A stretch of 64,000 nt of DNA from Polyangiaceae bacterium (GCA_015075635.1 JABTUA010000001.1:2852001-2916000), one strand, 5' to 3'; shown: positions 26,739 to 35,553, numbered from the stretch's first letter. The notes: a model not told the origin generated them from the sequence alone. Numbers and translations: made by a program.

Positions 26739-27185
26739 CTAACCCCCGTCGCCGCTGGCGCCGGCCGCGCCGCCGCTCGGGCTGCCGCCGCCACCGGTCG
26801 TCCCGCCGCCGCTCGGGCTGCCGCCGCCACCGGTCGTCCCGCCGCCGCTGGGCGCTCCGCCGCCGCCGGTCGGCGCTCCGCCGCCGCCGGTGGGCGCTCC
26901 GCCCGCCCCCGCCGCGCCACCCGAGCCGTCGGGCCCGGCCTCCGCCGGAGGGGCGTCGCCGGCGGGACCGTCCACCGTGCTGACGATGCCGGTCAGATCG
27001 TTCGAGCAGACGCCGTTGATGCAGACGAGCCCGGTCTGGCAGTCGTCGGCTCGATAGCACTCGCCGCCGAGCCCGGCCTGCTCCTGCGGTCCGCCGCACG
27101 ACGCGGGCAGCCAGAAAGCCCCGAGAAACACCGCTGCGCCCAGGGCCCGCCAGGCCACTCGCCGTCTCATCCTGCCGGCTATCAT
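26739..27185 (-). CDS. Small Cys-containing lipoprotein with Gly-rich tail
   Basis: The product is 148 residues from ATG 27185; ATG 27170 (MRRRVAW) may be the real start. The signal peptide ends in PASC (lipid Cys30). Then comes a Cys-rich knot, GECYRADDCQTGLVCINGVC, typical of myxobacterial surface lipoproteins, a Pro/Asp segment, and about 65 residues of GGGG[AS]P[ST] and GGGTTG repeats to the end. No function is known. It is convergent with the MCE gene, with an 80-base gap containing a TAGGG-GCAGT-CCCTA hairpin. Confidence 0.75.
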   Translation of the reverse strand: MIAGRMRRRVAWRALGAAVFLGAFWLPASCGGPQEQAGLGGECYRADDCQTGLVCINGVCSNDLTGIVSTVDGPAGDAPPAEAGPDGSGGAAGAGGAPTGGGGAPTGGGGAPSGGGTTGGGGSPSGGGTTGGGGSPSGGAAGASGDGG

Positions 27186-27204
27186 ACCTCGGGTCGGGCC
27201 GATG

Positions 27205-27420
27205 TCATTCCAGGGTGACGATCAGCGTGCCGTCTTCGATGCTGTCGCCCTCGCTCACGTGGACCGCCAGGACGCTTCCGGCCGCGCTTGCCTCGACCGG
27301 GATCTCCATCTTCATGGACTCCAGGATGACCACGGTCTCTTCTTCGACGACGCGCTGCCCGACCTGAACCAGGACCTTCCAGACCGTCCCGGTGATCTGC
27401 GCGCGCACTTCGACCGCCAC
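27205..27420 (-). CDS. Standalone biotinyl/lipoyl-domain protein (BCCP-like)
   Basis: This 71-residue protein, from GTG 27420, is a single biotinyl domain. ESMKMEIPVEA carries the biotin-accepting Lys in the MKM motif (about residue 37), and flanking beta strands match carboxyl carrier domains (GTVWKVLVQVGQRV, GSVLAVHVSEGD). Such small carriers serve acyl-CoA carboxylases such as acetyl- or propionyl-CoA carboxylase. No carboxylase or carboxyltransferase gene is near, so the partner enzyme must be encoded elsewhere. It is 19 bases downstream of the small lipoprotein start, on the same strand. Confidence 0.9.
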   Translation of the reverse strand: MAVEVRAQITGTVWKVLVQVGQRVVEEETVVILESMKMEIPVEASAAGSVLAVHVSEGDSIEDGTLIVTLE

Positions 27421-27661
27421 GGGCGGGCAGCCTAGCAGAGGACCGGCGAAGGGCCCCGGGATTTCTAGGGTTCTCCGGCCGACCCAAGCGCCGGGGGGTC
27501 ACGGTGTCGGAGAGCGAAAGCCCGTCGCTTGGGTGAGTCGGGTCACATGGATTAAGATCCCCGAGCCCAAACCGTCCGTTGACGCCCGCCCCCGAGGGCC
27601 CAAGACGGGCGTATTCGCCACTCGCAAACGCGCTCGCTCGCTGCTACAGGAAAGTCCACCG

Positions 27662-28414
27662 ATGGCCGAACAGAAGGAAAGCTCGGTTCTCTTCTCCCTC
27701 AAGGAGCTCATGAGCCTCGAGGAGGACCGCATCAAGGCGGAGGAGGCCGACAAGGACGCCCGCGCTCGCGCCGAAGCGGAAGCCCGCGCAGCCGCCGAGC
27801 GAGCCGCGCGCGAGGCGGAAGAAGCCCGCATGCGGTCCGAGGAGGAAGCTCGCCGCACCGAGGAGCAGCGCCGCCGCGAGGAAGAGGCGCGGCTCGCGGC
27901 CATTCACCAGGGCGAGCTGGAGAAGGCCCGCGCCGAGGCCGAGCACCGCGCGCGCATGGAAGCCATGGGCTCGCAGCAAGCGCACGAGCAGCAGCTCGCC
28001 GCGCTCAGCCAAGACAAGCACAAGAAGCGCTTGCAGATCATCGTGGGCGTCGTCTCGGGCGTGTTCCTTCTCGCCGCCGTCGGCGGCGGCATCGCTTGGA
28101 AGAAGTCCTCCGACGAGCGCGCCAAGGAGAAAGCCGCCCTCGAAGCCCAGGCCCGATCCGCTCAAGAGGAGCTCGATCGCCTGAAGCGCGAGTCCGACGA
28201 GAAGGAGAAGAAGGTCGCCGAGCTGAAGCGCCAGATGGACAGCGCCAAGGACGAAGCCGAGCGCGCGAAGATCGAGGCGCAGCTCGCGAAGGCGAAGAAG
28301 GAGTCGGACGAGGCCCGCGGCAAGCTCGGTGGTCGTACCGGCGGCGACAAGCCCGCCGGCGCCGCCAAGCCCTGCAACTGCCCGCCCGGCGATCCATTGT
28401 GCTCCTGCTTGTGA
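27662..28414 (+). CDS. Coiled-coil single-pass membrane protein
   Basis: This 250-residue protein starts at ATG 27662, about 12 bases after AGGAAAG; the frame stays open far upstream without coding character. Residues 20-118 form a highly charged Ala/Glu/Arg coiled coil, 124-146 a membrane segment (IIVGVVSGVFLLAAVGGG), 150-222 a second Lys/Glu coiled coil, and the end is a Cys-rich tail (CNCPPGDPLCSCL). The arrangement suggests an inner-membrane structural protein; no enzyme motif is present. pyrF starts ten bases downstream. Confidence 0.85.
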   Translation: MAEQKESSVLFSLKELMSLEEDRIKAEEADKDARARAEAEARAAAERAAREAEEARMRSEEEARRTEEQRRREEEARLAAIHQGELEKARAEAEHRARMEAMGSQQAHEQQLAALSQDKHKKRLQIIVGVVSGVFLLAAVGGGIAWKKSSDERAKEKAALEAQARSAQEELDRLKRESDEKEKKVAELKRQMDSAKDEAERAKIEAQLAKAKKESDEARGKLGGRTGGDKPAGAAKPCNCPPGDPLCSCL

Positions 28415-28424
28415 GCCCCCGCGC

Positions 28425-29141
28425 GTGACCGCCCCCGATCCGCGGCGCAGGCTCGCGTTCGCCCTCGACTACCCCAGCTTGGCCGAGGCGCGCGCCGGAG
28501 CGTCCGCGGTGCACGACGCGGTCGGCGTGCTCAAGGTCGGGCTCGAGCTGTTCGTTCGCGAAGGACCGAGCGCGCTGGCGCTCGGGACCGAGCTGGGCTG
28601 CGACGTGTTCCTCGACCTGAAGCTGCACGACATTCCCGAGACGGTCGAGCGCGCGGTGGCCTCCGCGGTCGCCCACGGCGTGCGCTACCTGACGCTGCAC
28701 GCGTGCGGAGGCCGGCGCATGCTGGAGCAGGCGGCGCGGCGCGCCGAAGGCAGCGGCCTGTGCCTGCTGGCGGTCACGGTGCTGACCTCGCTGGACGACG
28801 CCGACCTCGCCGAGCTCGGTGTGGGCGAAGCGAGCGGCGAGCACGCGAAGAGGCTCGCGACCCTGGCCCGCGACACCGGCATCGGCGGCCTGGTCTGCTC
28901 GGTGAAGGAGGTCGCCAGCCTGCGGCAGCTGATGGGCCCGAGCGCGGTGCTGGTCACGCCGGGCATTCGCCCGAGCGCGGGTGCGAGCGACGACCAGAAG
29001 CGCACCGGGACCCCCGCCTCGGCCATCCGCTCCGGCGCGAGCCTGCTGGTGGTCGGCCGCCCGATCCGCGACGCCGCCGATCCGCTGGCGACGGCCCGGG
29101 CCATCGGTCGCGAAATCGCCGAGGCCGAGGGTGGAGCCTGA
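28425..29141 (+). CDS. pyrF: Orotidine 5'-phosphate decarboxylase
   Basis: This 238-residue enzyme converts OMP to UMP, the last step of de novo pyrimidine synthesis. The catalytic DLKLHDIPETV (Asp-x-Lys-x-x-Asp) is present at about 64-74, with LAFALDYPS at the N-terminus, VTPGIRP in the phosphate-binding loop and VVGRPIRDAADP near the end, all as expected for the bacterial group I enzyme. GTG 28425 begins right after the coiled-coil gene. Its 3' end overlaps the following methyltransferase by 11 bases. Confidence 0.96.
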   Translation: MTAPDPRRRLAFALDYPSLAEARAGASAVHDAVGVLKVGLELFVREGPSALALGTELGCDVFLDLKLHDIPETVERAVASAVAHGVRYLTLHACGGRRMLEQAARRAEGSGLCLLAVTVLTSLDDADLAELGVGEASGEHAKRLATLARDTGIGGLVCSVKEVASLRQLMGPSAVLVTPGIRPSAGASDDQKRTGTPASAIRSGASLLVVGRPIRDAADPLATARAIGREIAEAEGGA

Positions 29142-29871
29142 GCGCGGGCGGTCGCGGCTGGTCGCGGGGCTCCAGCCGGTCCGCGAGGCGATCCGCGTCC
29201 ATGGCGAGCGTCTGAGCCGGGTGTTGATCGACGACCGCGCCCTGCCCCGGCTGGACGCGCTGGCGCGCTTCGCCGTGGACCGCGGCGTCGGGCGCGTGGA
29301 GCGCGTCTCGCGCCGGGAGCTCGACCGCCAGAGCGAGGGCGCCCAGCACCAGGGCGTCCTGGCTTTTGCGCCGCCCCTCGGGCTCGTCAGCGCCGAAGAG
29401 CTGTTGGCGGACCCGGGGTTGCTCGGCGTGGCCCTGGACGGGATCCAGGACCCGCAGAACTTCGGCGCGGTGATCCGCAGCGCCGTCGGCATCGCCGGGG
29501 CGGCGGTCATCTGGGGTGAGCACTCCTCGGCGCCGCTCAGCACGGCGACCTTCCGAGCGTCAGCCGGCGCCATCGAGCACGCGCGCCTGTGCCGGGTGAA
29601 GTCGCTGGTGGGCGCCCTGACCGGCGCGCGCGACGCCGGCGTCCAGGTCGTCGGGTTGGAGGCGCGCGCCGATCGCCAGCTCGGCGCGCTCGATCTGACG
29701 GGGCCGACGGTCCTGGTCATCGGCAGCGAAGGTGAAGGCATGGCCCGCGCGGTGCGCCGCGCGTGCAGCGCGCTCGCGCAGCTCTTGCCCATGACCCACC
29801 TCGACTCGTTGAACGCCTCGGTGGCGTCGGGGATCGCTCTGTACGAGGCGATTCGCCAGCGCAGTCGCTGA
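29131..29871 (+). CDS. rlmB: TrmH/SpoU-family rRNA 2'-O-methyltransferase (RlmB-like)
   Basis: This 246-residue SPOUT enzyme has an N-terminal substrate-binding domain (VAGLQPVREAIR, about 12-23) and a C-terminal knotted domain with all three SpoU motifs: DGIQDPQNFGAVIRSA, LVIGSEGEGMARAVRRAC and SLNASVASGIALYE. RlmB methylates Gm2251 of 23S rRNA, and family assignment is clear. GTG 29131 lies inside the pyrF end (11-base overlap), and earlier in-frame starts overlap pyrF extensively. About 190 bases without a gene follow. Confidence 0.93.
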   Translation: MEPERGRSRLVAGLQPVREAIRVHGERLSRVLIDDRALPRLDALARFAVDRGVGRVERVSRRELDRQSEGAQHQGVLAFAPPLGLVSAEELLADPGLLGVALDGIQDPQNFGAVIRSAVGIAGAAVIWGEHSSAPLSTATFRASAGAIEHARLCRVKSLVGALTGARDAGVQVVGLEARADRQLGALDLTGPTVLVIGSEGEGMARAVRRACSALAQLLPMTHLDSLNASVASGIALYEAIRQRSR

Positions 29872-29958
29872 CTTCGCAGGCAGGCTCTCGCGTGGCTTCG
29901 ACGCGCTGAACACCCGTCACGCGTCCGGGGCCGCTCCGTTCCATTCAATGGATCGCTG

Positions 29959-29978
29959 GCCCCCGCTCGGTTGGGGGC
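29959..29978 (+). terminator. Possible hairpin terminator after rlmB
   Basis: GCCCCC and GGGGGC pair as a 6-bp stem around an 8-base loop, 87 bases after the rlmB stop, with a small palindrome CCATTCAATGG at 29941-29951 just before. There is no clear T tract (GCGAAAGTC follows), so termination is only a possibility. The rest of 29872-30062 is non-coding and slightly AT-richer, with GATCGA/TCGATC pieces. Confidence 0.3.
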
Positions 29979-30062
29979 GCGAAAGTCGATCGATTTCGAT
30001 CACTTGCGTGCGAGTCGATCAGACTCCGGGTGAGAAAATCGCGCTGCACCTCATCCAGAGTC

Positions 30063-31169
30063 TCAGCTGCTTCGCTTGCGTGCCGAAAGCACGCGAGTCA
30101 TCACGGAAATTGCGAAATCGATCTCCTCGGTCGTGGTGTCCTCGCCGATGCTCACGCGAAACGAGCCGCGCGCGCGCGCTTCGCCCAGCATCGCCGTGAG
30201 CACGGGCGACGGCTCGCTCGAGCCGGCGGAGCACGCGCTGCCCGCCGACACCTGCAAGCCTTCCAGGTCGAACGCGGCGACCAGCTCGTCCGCGCGCGCC
30301 GCCGGAACGAACAAGCTCGCCACGTGGGGCACCCTGGGCTCGTCCACGTTGGGCTCGGCCAGGCCGGTCAGCGCCCGTTCGAGCCGCTCGCGCTCGGCCT
30401 GGAGCGCCGCGTGCCGGGCGGGCCCGTCGCCGGCCCAGGCGAGGGCCCGGAGGAACCCGGCGGCGAGGACCGCGTCCTGGGTCCCGGGCCGGAGCCCTCG
30501 CTCTTGGCTGCCGCCGTGGGCGAGCGGGCGGATCAGCGCCGGGGAGCCCCGGAACACCAGCGCCCCGATGCCCTTGGGCCCCCTGAGCTTGTGGGCGGTG
30601 AGTGCGATGCTGTCGGCGCGCCGGTAGGTCTCCGGCTCGAGCTTGCCGACGGCCTGGACCGCGTCTACGTGCAGCCGCGCGCCGGCCGCCCGCACCGCCT
30701 CGAAGATCGGCCCGAGGGGCTGGACCACCCCGGTCTCGTGGTTCACCGCCATCACCGCCACCGTGGCGCCCGGCCCGAGGCCCGCGAGCGCCGCGCGCAC
30801 GCTCTGGGGATCGATGCGGCCGGCGCGGGGCACCGGCAGCCAGACCACCGGCACGCCGCCCGCTTCCAGGTGCTCCGCCATCCGCGTGACCGAGGGGTGC
30901 TCGAGCCGACTCACCACCAACGCGGTGGCGCCGCCGAGCGCCAGGTTGTTGGCCTCGGTGCCACCGGAGGTGAGCACGACGTCGCGTGGATCGGACTCGA
31001 GCAGTCGCGCGATCGCTTCACGAAGCTCTTCGATGATCGCGCGAGCGCGGCGTCCGGCTGTGTGGATGCTCGACGGATTGCCCCAGGCGCTGTCCGCTGC
31101 GGCACGCATCGCCTCGAGCACCGCGGGGTGCGGCGGCGTGGTGGCGTTCCAATCCAGGTAGACGTTCAT
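30063..31169 (-). CDS. Cysteine desulfurase (NifS/IscS class)
   Basis: This 368-residue PLP enzyme takes sulphur from cysteine for Fe-S clusters or thiolated tRNA. Marks are YLDWNATTPPHP at the start, SGGTEANNLA (69-78), NHETGVVQP (143-151), PLP lysine Lys194 in TAHKLRGPKG, and Cys313 in a VSAGSACSAG loop of the IscS/NifS group I type. It ends in a short basic tail. No scaffold or regulator gene (IscU, IscR) is adjacent. Its ATG 31169 instead overlaps the stop of a receiver-histidine kinase gene (ATGA), so the two are co-translated. Confidence 0.95.
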   Translation of the reverse strand: MNVYLDWNATTPPHPAVLEAMRAAADSAWGNPSSIHTAGRRARAIIEELREAIARLLESDPRDVVLTSGGTEANNLALGGATALVVSRLEHPSVTRMAEHLEAGGVPVVWLPVPRAGRIDPQSVRAALAGLGPGATVAVMAVNHETGVVQPLGPIFEAVRAAGARLHVDAVQAVGKLEPETYRRADSIALTAHKLRGPKGIGALVFRGSPALIRPLAHGGSQERGLRPGTQDAVLAAGFLRALAWAGDGPARHAALQAERERLERALTGLAEPNVDEPRVPHVASLFVPAARADELVAAFDLEGLQVSAGSACSAGSSEPSPVLTAMLGEARARGSFRVSIGEDTTTEEIDFAISVMTRVLSARKRSS

Positions 31170-32389
31170 GCGCGCGAGCTCTGCGCGCGATCGGGAACGA
31201 CCAGGTAGAACGCCGCGCCGCCCAAGCGAACGCCGTCGATGCGCTCGTCCGCCGGTGACACCACGCGCACGTCGCCGGCGTGACCGCGCACGATGCCCTT
31301 GACGATGGCCAAGCCGACACCGGTGCCGCCGTGGGCCCGGGTCGGCGAGCCGTCCACCTGGTAGAAAGGCTCGAACACTCGCTCCAGCGTGTGCGCCGGC
31401 ACGCCGGGCCCGGTGTCTGCGACCACCACCTCGAAGTGCCCGGAGGCCAGCCGGCGCGCGCGCACGCCGACGCTGCCGCCGGCCGGCGTGAACTTGGCCG
31501 CGTTGTCGAGCAGGTGGTCGATGGCCTGCCCCAGCCGCTCCGCGTCTCCGTGACCGTCGAGCCCGGGGCCCGGCAGCTCGGTGGCCAAGCTCAGCGTGGC
31601 CCGCTCGAACAGCGGGCGTTTGCGCGCGATCGCGCGCCGGACCACCTCGCTGAAGTCCAGCGGCCGTGGCGCGAGCTTGAGCTTTCCGGTCTCGAGCGCG
31701 GTCACGTCGAGCAGGTTGTCGATCAACCCGCGCAGACGCTCGACGCACTCGCTCATCGAACGCAGCGCCTTGTGCTGCGCGGGGACCAGCGGACCGAGCT
31801 CCTCGTCGCCCAAGAGCTTCACGTAGCCGACGATGGGCGTCATCGGCGTCGCGAGCTCGTGGGAGATGTTCCGGTAGAACTCCTTGCGCGCCAGATCGAG
31901 CTCGCGCAGCTGGGCGTTGGCGCCCTCGAGCTCGGCGATTTTCTGCTCCAGATGCGCGGCGATCTTCTGGCTCTGAAGCCGGAGCTGCTTGCCGGTCTGG
32001 TCCGGGGAGACCTGCTCGCGCCGCCCGTCCAGGTAGCCGCGCAGCGTCGCGGCGAAGGATCGCGCGTCGATGGGCTTCTGCAGGAAGCCGTCGCAGCCGA
32101 CCGCCAGGCTGGTCTCGCGACTGCCCTCCGCGGTGATGGCGACGATGGGCACCCCGTAGAGCTCCGGCTGGGAGCGCAGCCGGAGCGTGACCTCGTAGCC
32201 GTCGAGCCCAGGCATGGCGATGTCGACCAGCACCAGATCGGGACGCTCGGCGCCGGCCTTGCGGATCCCGTCCAGGCCGTCCTCGGCGTCGATCACGTCG
32301 AAGCCCGCGGCGGACAGCAGTTTCCGGACCAGGAGGCGGTTGGCCGGATCGTCCTCGATGTGCAAGACCTTGGGCACGGCGCCGCTCAT
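31166..32389 (-). CDS. Receiver domain-histidine kinase hybrid
   Basis: This 407-residue cytoplasmic protein has an N-terminal receiver domain (5-122: acidic pair Asp13/Asp14, phospho-acceptor Asp56 in VLVDIAMPGLDG, Lys105) joined by a coiled coil to a histidine kinase: His177 in ISHELATPM, N box HLLDNAAKFTP, G boxes DTGPGVP and GTGVGLAIVKG. There is no membrane segment or PAS domain, so the input is probably phosphotransfer from another kinase. ATG 32389 begins the receiver fold; the frame continues upstream without similarity. Coupled to the cysteine desulfurase gene. Confidence 0.94.
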   Translation of the reverse strand: MSGAVPKVLHIEDDPANRLLVRKLLSAAGFDVIDAEDGLDGIRKAGAERPDLVLVDIAMPGLDGYEVTLRLRSQPELYGVPIVAITAEGSRETSLAVGCDGFLQKPIDARSFAATLRGYLDGRREQVSPDQTGKQLRLQSQKIAAHLEQKIAELEGANAQLRELDLARKEFYRNISHELATPMTPIVGYVKLLGDEELGPLVPAQHKALRSMSECVERLRGLIDNLLDVTALETGKLKLAPRPLDFSEVVRRAIARKRPLFERATLSLATELPGPGLDGHGDAERLGQAIDHLLDNAAKFTPAGGSVGVRARRLASGHFEVVVADTGPGVPAHTLERVFEPFYQVDGSPTRAHGGTGVGLAIVKGIVRGHAGDVRVVSPADERIDGVRLGGAAFYLVVPDRAQSSRA

Positions 32390-32474
32390 CTTTGCCGCCG
32401 TTGGACCCCTCGGCAAGCCGTGAGAAGGAAGCTCCCGCTTGAAAAGCACCGGGCTTGGCTCTAGCAACGGGCCG

Positions 32475-32972
32475 ATGACTCGCCTCTCCCTCGCCTTTGG
32501 GTTGTTCCTGCTCCCGGGCTGCGCCGATCTGACCGCGCCTTCTTCGTCGTCCGGCGCCGCCCGGACGGACACCGCGGCGGCGGCCGCTCCCGCTCCTGCT
32601 CCCGCGCCGGCGCCGGCCCCGGGCGAGCGCCCCGCCGAGAACAAGGACGCGCTGGTCAAGGTGCGCGCCTCGCACGTGCTGGTCGCCTACGACGGCGCGC
32701 GGCGCTCGAGCGCGAAGCGCACCAAAGACGAAGCCAAGAAGCTCGCCGATCAACTGCACATCCGATTGCGCGGCGGAACGAAGTTCGAGGACGTCGCCAC
32801 CGAGCACTCCGACGATCCCAGCGCGAAGACCCGCGGCGGTGACCTCGGCGCCTTCGATCGCTTCACCATGACCAAGGCCTTCGCAGACGCCGCGTTCGCG
32901 TTGAACGTCGGCCAGATCTCCGAAGTGGTCGAGACCGAGTTCGGGTTCCACATCATCAAGCGCACCGAATGA
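32475..32972 (+). CDS. Parvulin-type peptidyl-prolyl isomerase lipoprotein
   Basis: This 165-residue protein has a lipoprotein signal ending LLPGC (Cys16), a Ser then Ala/Pro linker (about 20-50) and a rotamase domain (about 62-165): VRASHVLVAYDGA, FEDVATEHSDDPSAKTRGGDLGAF, FGFHIIKRTE. This is the PpiC/PrsA-like parvulin pattern, so it probably assists folding of exported proteins from the membrane. It overlaps lnt by four bases (ATGA) and is divergent from the hybrid kinase gene. Confidence 0.93.
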   Translation: MTRLSLAFGLFLLPGCADLTAPSSSSGAARTDTAAAAAPAPAPAPAPAPGERPAENKDALVKVRASHVLVAYDGARRSSAKRTKDEAKKLADQLHIRLRGGTKFEDVATEHSDDPSAKTRGGDLGAFDRFTMTKAFADAAFALNVGQISEVVETEFGFHIIKRTE

Positions 32973-34639
32973 CCGACGAGGCAGCTCCGAACGACGAGGG
33001 CGGCGACGACGCGCCGGACGGCGACGCCGAGCGCCAGGCTCCGCCGAGCGCCGCCGAAGACCCGCCGAAAACCGCCATCTTCCCGCTGAAGAAGCGCGTC
33101 GCGCACGGCCTCGCCCTGCTCTCGGGCTTGCTCTATTTCCTGGCCTTCCCCGGCATCGACCTGTGGCCGCTCGGATTCGTCGCGCTGGTGCCGCTGATCG
33201 TCGCGCTGCGTGGCCAGAGCGCGCGCACCGGCGCGGCCCTCGGCTGGACCGCGGGCTTCACCATGACGATGTGCGGCTTCTACTGGCTGCTCGAGATGTT
33301 GAAGACCTTCAGCGGCTTTCCCATCGCGTTGTGCCTGGTGTTCATGTCGATCCTGTGCGCGTACCAGGCGGGACGCATCGCGATGTGCGGGTGGCTCGCC
33401 GCGCGCGCGAGCGAGCGGAACTGGCCCGCCAGCGTCGCCTTCGCCGGCGCCTTCGTCGCCAGCGAGCTCTTGTTCCCGCTGCTCTTCCCGTGGGCGTACG
33501 CCGCCACGGTCCACCAGGTGCCCGCGCTCTTGCAGCTCGCCGAGCTGGGCGGGCCCATCGCCGTCGGCTTGGTGCTGGTGGCCGCGAACCTCGCGTTCGC
33601 CGAGCTCGCGATCGCGCGGCTCACGGCCCGCACGCCGCGCTGGCGCGTCGTGGGCGCACTTGCCGCCATGCCGGCCCTCGCCGCGATTTACGGCCTGATT
33701 CGCATCCCGATGGTGGACGCGACGACCGCCGCCGCGCCCAAGGCCCGGGTCGGCATCGTGCAAGCCAACATGAGCTTGATGGGCAAGCGCCGCGACCGGA
33801 ACGAGGGCCTGCGCCGCCACCTGGAGCTCACCCGCGAGCTGCAGGCGAACGGTCCTCTCGATCTTGTGGTCTGGAGCGAGACCAGCGTGATGGCACCGCA
33901 GGACGAGGAGATCGCGCCGTCGCTCTACCGCAACCAGTTCACCGCCTCGCTGGGCGCGCCGGCCATCTTCGGTGCGGTGCTGGTGCGTCGAGTCGAGGAC
34001 GCGCGCGGCTACGTGCTCTTCAACTCTGCGCTGCTCAGCGACGGCCAGGGCCAGGTCACGGGGCGCTACGACAAGCAGTTCCTGCTGGCCTTCGGCGAGT
34101 ACCTGCCGTTCGGCGAGCAGTTCCCGAAGCTCTACGAAATCTCCCGCAACTCCGGGCGATTCACGCCGGGCAAGACGCTGGCGCCGCTGAACCTGGGAGA
34201 GCGGGGCATCGCCACGTTCATCTGTTACGAGGACATCAGCGCACCGTTCGTGCGCTCCATCGTCAGGACCGGCCCGACCGACCTGTTGGTGAACATCACC
34301 AACGACGCCTGGTTCGGCGACACCACCGAGCCGTGGATTCACCTCGCCTTGGCCAAGCTCCGCGCCATCGAGCACCGGCGCTTCCTGGTGCGCTCCACCA
34401 ACAGCGGCGTCAGCGCGTTCGTGGACCCCGTGGGGCGCGTGGTCCGCAACACCGGCACCTTCCGCAAGGAGGCCATCGCCGCCGAGGTCGCTTGGCTCCG
34501 CCCGACCACCCTCTACGGCACCCTGGGGGACGCGTTGTGGTGGCTGGTCAGCGCGGCAGCCGTCGGCATGGCGTTCGTGCGCAGGCGAATATCCCCGCGC
34601 TCCGCTCCGTCGAACCGGCGTGCCCCCCCTGGCATGTAG
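32969..34639 (+). CDS. lnt: Apolipoprotein N-acyltransferase
   Basis: Lnt adds the third acyl chain to the N-terminal Cys of lipoproteins at the outer face of the inner membrane. The 556 residues hold an acidic cytoplasmic leader (1-40), about seven membrane segments (45-240) and the nitrilase-like domain (260-510) with the catalytic Glu304 (WSETSVM), Lys369 (GRYDKQFLLAFGEY) and Cys419 (FICYEDIS). The conserved NITNDAWFG follows. It completes the set with lgt and lspA 10-13 kb downstream. Start ATG overlaps the parvulin stop. Confidence 0.96.
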   Translation: MTDEAAPNDEGGDDAPDGDAERQAPPSAAEDPPKTAIFPLKKRVAHGLALLSGLLYFLAFPGIDLWPLGFVALVPLIVALRGQSARTGAALGWTAGFTMTMCGFYWLLEMLKTFSGFPIALCLVFMSILCAYQAGRIAMCGWLAARASERNWPASVAFAGAFVASELLFPLLFPWAYAATVHQVPALLQLAELGGPIAVGLVLVAANLAFAELAIARLTARTPRWRVVGALAAMPALAAIYGLIRIPMVDATTAAAPKARVGIVQANMSLMGKRRDRNEGLRRHLELTRELQANGPLDLVVWSETSVMAPQDEEIAPSLYRNQFTASLGAPAIFGAVLVRRVEDARGYVLFNSALLSDGQGQVTGRYDKQFLLAFGEYLPFGEQFPKLYEISRNSGRFTPGKTLAPLNLGERGIATFICYEDISAPFVRSIVRTGPTDLLVNITNDAWFGDTTEPWIHLALAKLRAIEHRRFLVRSTNSGVSAFVDPVGRVVRNTGTFRKEAIAAEVAWLRPTTLYGTLGDALWWLVSAAAVGMAFVRRRISPRSAPSNRRAPPGM

Positions 34640-34841
34640 GGCACGGTGAGAGCTGGTAAGGCCAGGGAATTTTGCGGATTTGCTTGCGTATGCTGAGGTT
34701 GCTGGAAAGGCACGGCGTTTGGCGGCTGCCAGATGACGGCCCTTGGTGGACTGTGCGAAGCTCGGGCTTGCCCTTCCGGCACCCGCGCTGAAAACTAGCT
34801 CGAGCGGCTTGGTAGTACTGGGGCAAAAAGGGAGATTTTCG

Positions 34842-35432
34842 ATGATGAAGAATGCTTGGCGTACTCTGGCGGCGGTCGGATTGGTGATGTCGTGCGGCAT
34901 GGCGGGCTGTGTGATCGGCTCGGGCGACGACGAAAACACGGGCGGCACGTCGGGCTCCGGCGGCAGCGGGGCGACCGGCGGCACCGGCGCGACGGGCGGC
35001 ACCGGCGCGACCGGCGGCACCGGTGCGACCGGCGGCACGGGCGCGACCGGCGGCACCGGCGGCACCAGCACCTGGGAGTGCGAGCCGTCCGACGGCGGAC
35101 CGGCCGGAACCCCCGGCAGCTGCACGGCGACCTCCACCGACAAGTGCGAGGTCTGCATCGAGGCCAAGTGCTGCACGGAATACGCAGCCTGCGCCGCGAC
35201 CAACCCGGGCAACCCCTGCATGTGGGGCAGCCCGACGGACGGCGATGGCGAGATCTTCTGCTTCCAGGCCTGCTACACGGCGGAGCTCAAGAAGGGCACC
35301 GATCCGTCTGACGCCAAGGCCGCGTGCGCCGGCCAGTGCACGACCCCGGCTTGCGGCACGGTCTCGGGCGCGACCAGCGACCTGATCGCCTGCCTCGACA
35401 CGAACTGCCTGACGGACTGCTTCCAGGAGTAG
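34842..35432 (+). CDS. Cys-rich lipoprotein with ATGGTG linker repeats
   Basis: This 196-residue predicted lipoprotein starts at ATG 34842 (a second ATG follows directly) with a good ribosome site AAGGGAG at about 34828-34834. The lipobox is MAGC (Cys23). A linker of five 6-residue ATGGTG repeats (18-bp DNA repeats, about 34970-35060) leads to a compact domain with 14 or more Cys in pairs such as CCTEYAAC and CQACYT-like spacing, probably disulphide-bonded. It stands alone, with about 200 bases of non-coding DNA upstream and a strong terminator downstream, so it has its own transcript. Function unknown. Confidence 0.84.
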   Translation: MMKNAWRTLAAVGLVMSCGMAGCVIGSGDDENTGGTSGSGGSGATGGTGATGGTGATGGTGATGGTGATGGTGGTSTWECEPSDGGPAGTPGSCTATSTDKCEVCIEAKCCTEYAACAATNPGNPCMWGSPTDGDGEIFCFQACYTAELKKGTDPSDAKAACAGQCTTPACGTVSGATSDLIACLDTNCLTDCFQE

Positions 35433-35455
35433 TCTTCCAGCCAGACCTCGCGCTG

Positions 35456-35497
35456 GCGCCCGGGGCGGATCCACCGCCTCGGGCGCTCGCATTTTTG
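35456..35497 (+). terminator. Rho-independent terminator
   Basis: A 13-bp GC stem (35456-35468 with 35474-35486, one G-T type mismatch) and 5-base loop ATCCA are followed by TCGCATTTTTG. It lies 24 bases after the Cys-rich lipoprotein stop and is the clearest intrinsic terminator seen in the window. Confidence 0.85.
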
Positions 35498-35553
35498 TCT
35501 TTCGCGAGGGCGAGCGTAGACGGGCCTAGCGCTTGTGATACCGTTCGGCGCCC

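Noticed and set aside
27579..27617. Sigma-70 promoter TTGACG...TATTCG before the coiled-coil gene
   Set aside because: The spacing is 27 bases, too long for a functional -35/-10 pair.
34700..34730. Sigma-54 promoter before the Cys-rich lipoprotein gene
   Set aside because: A GGCAC...TTGGC pair is present, but the GG-to-GC spacing is 11 instead of 10 bases.
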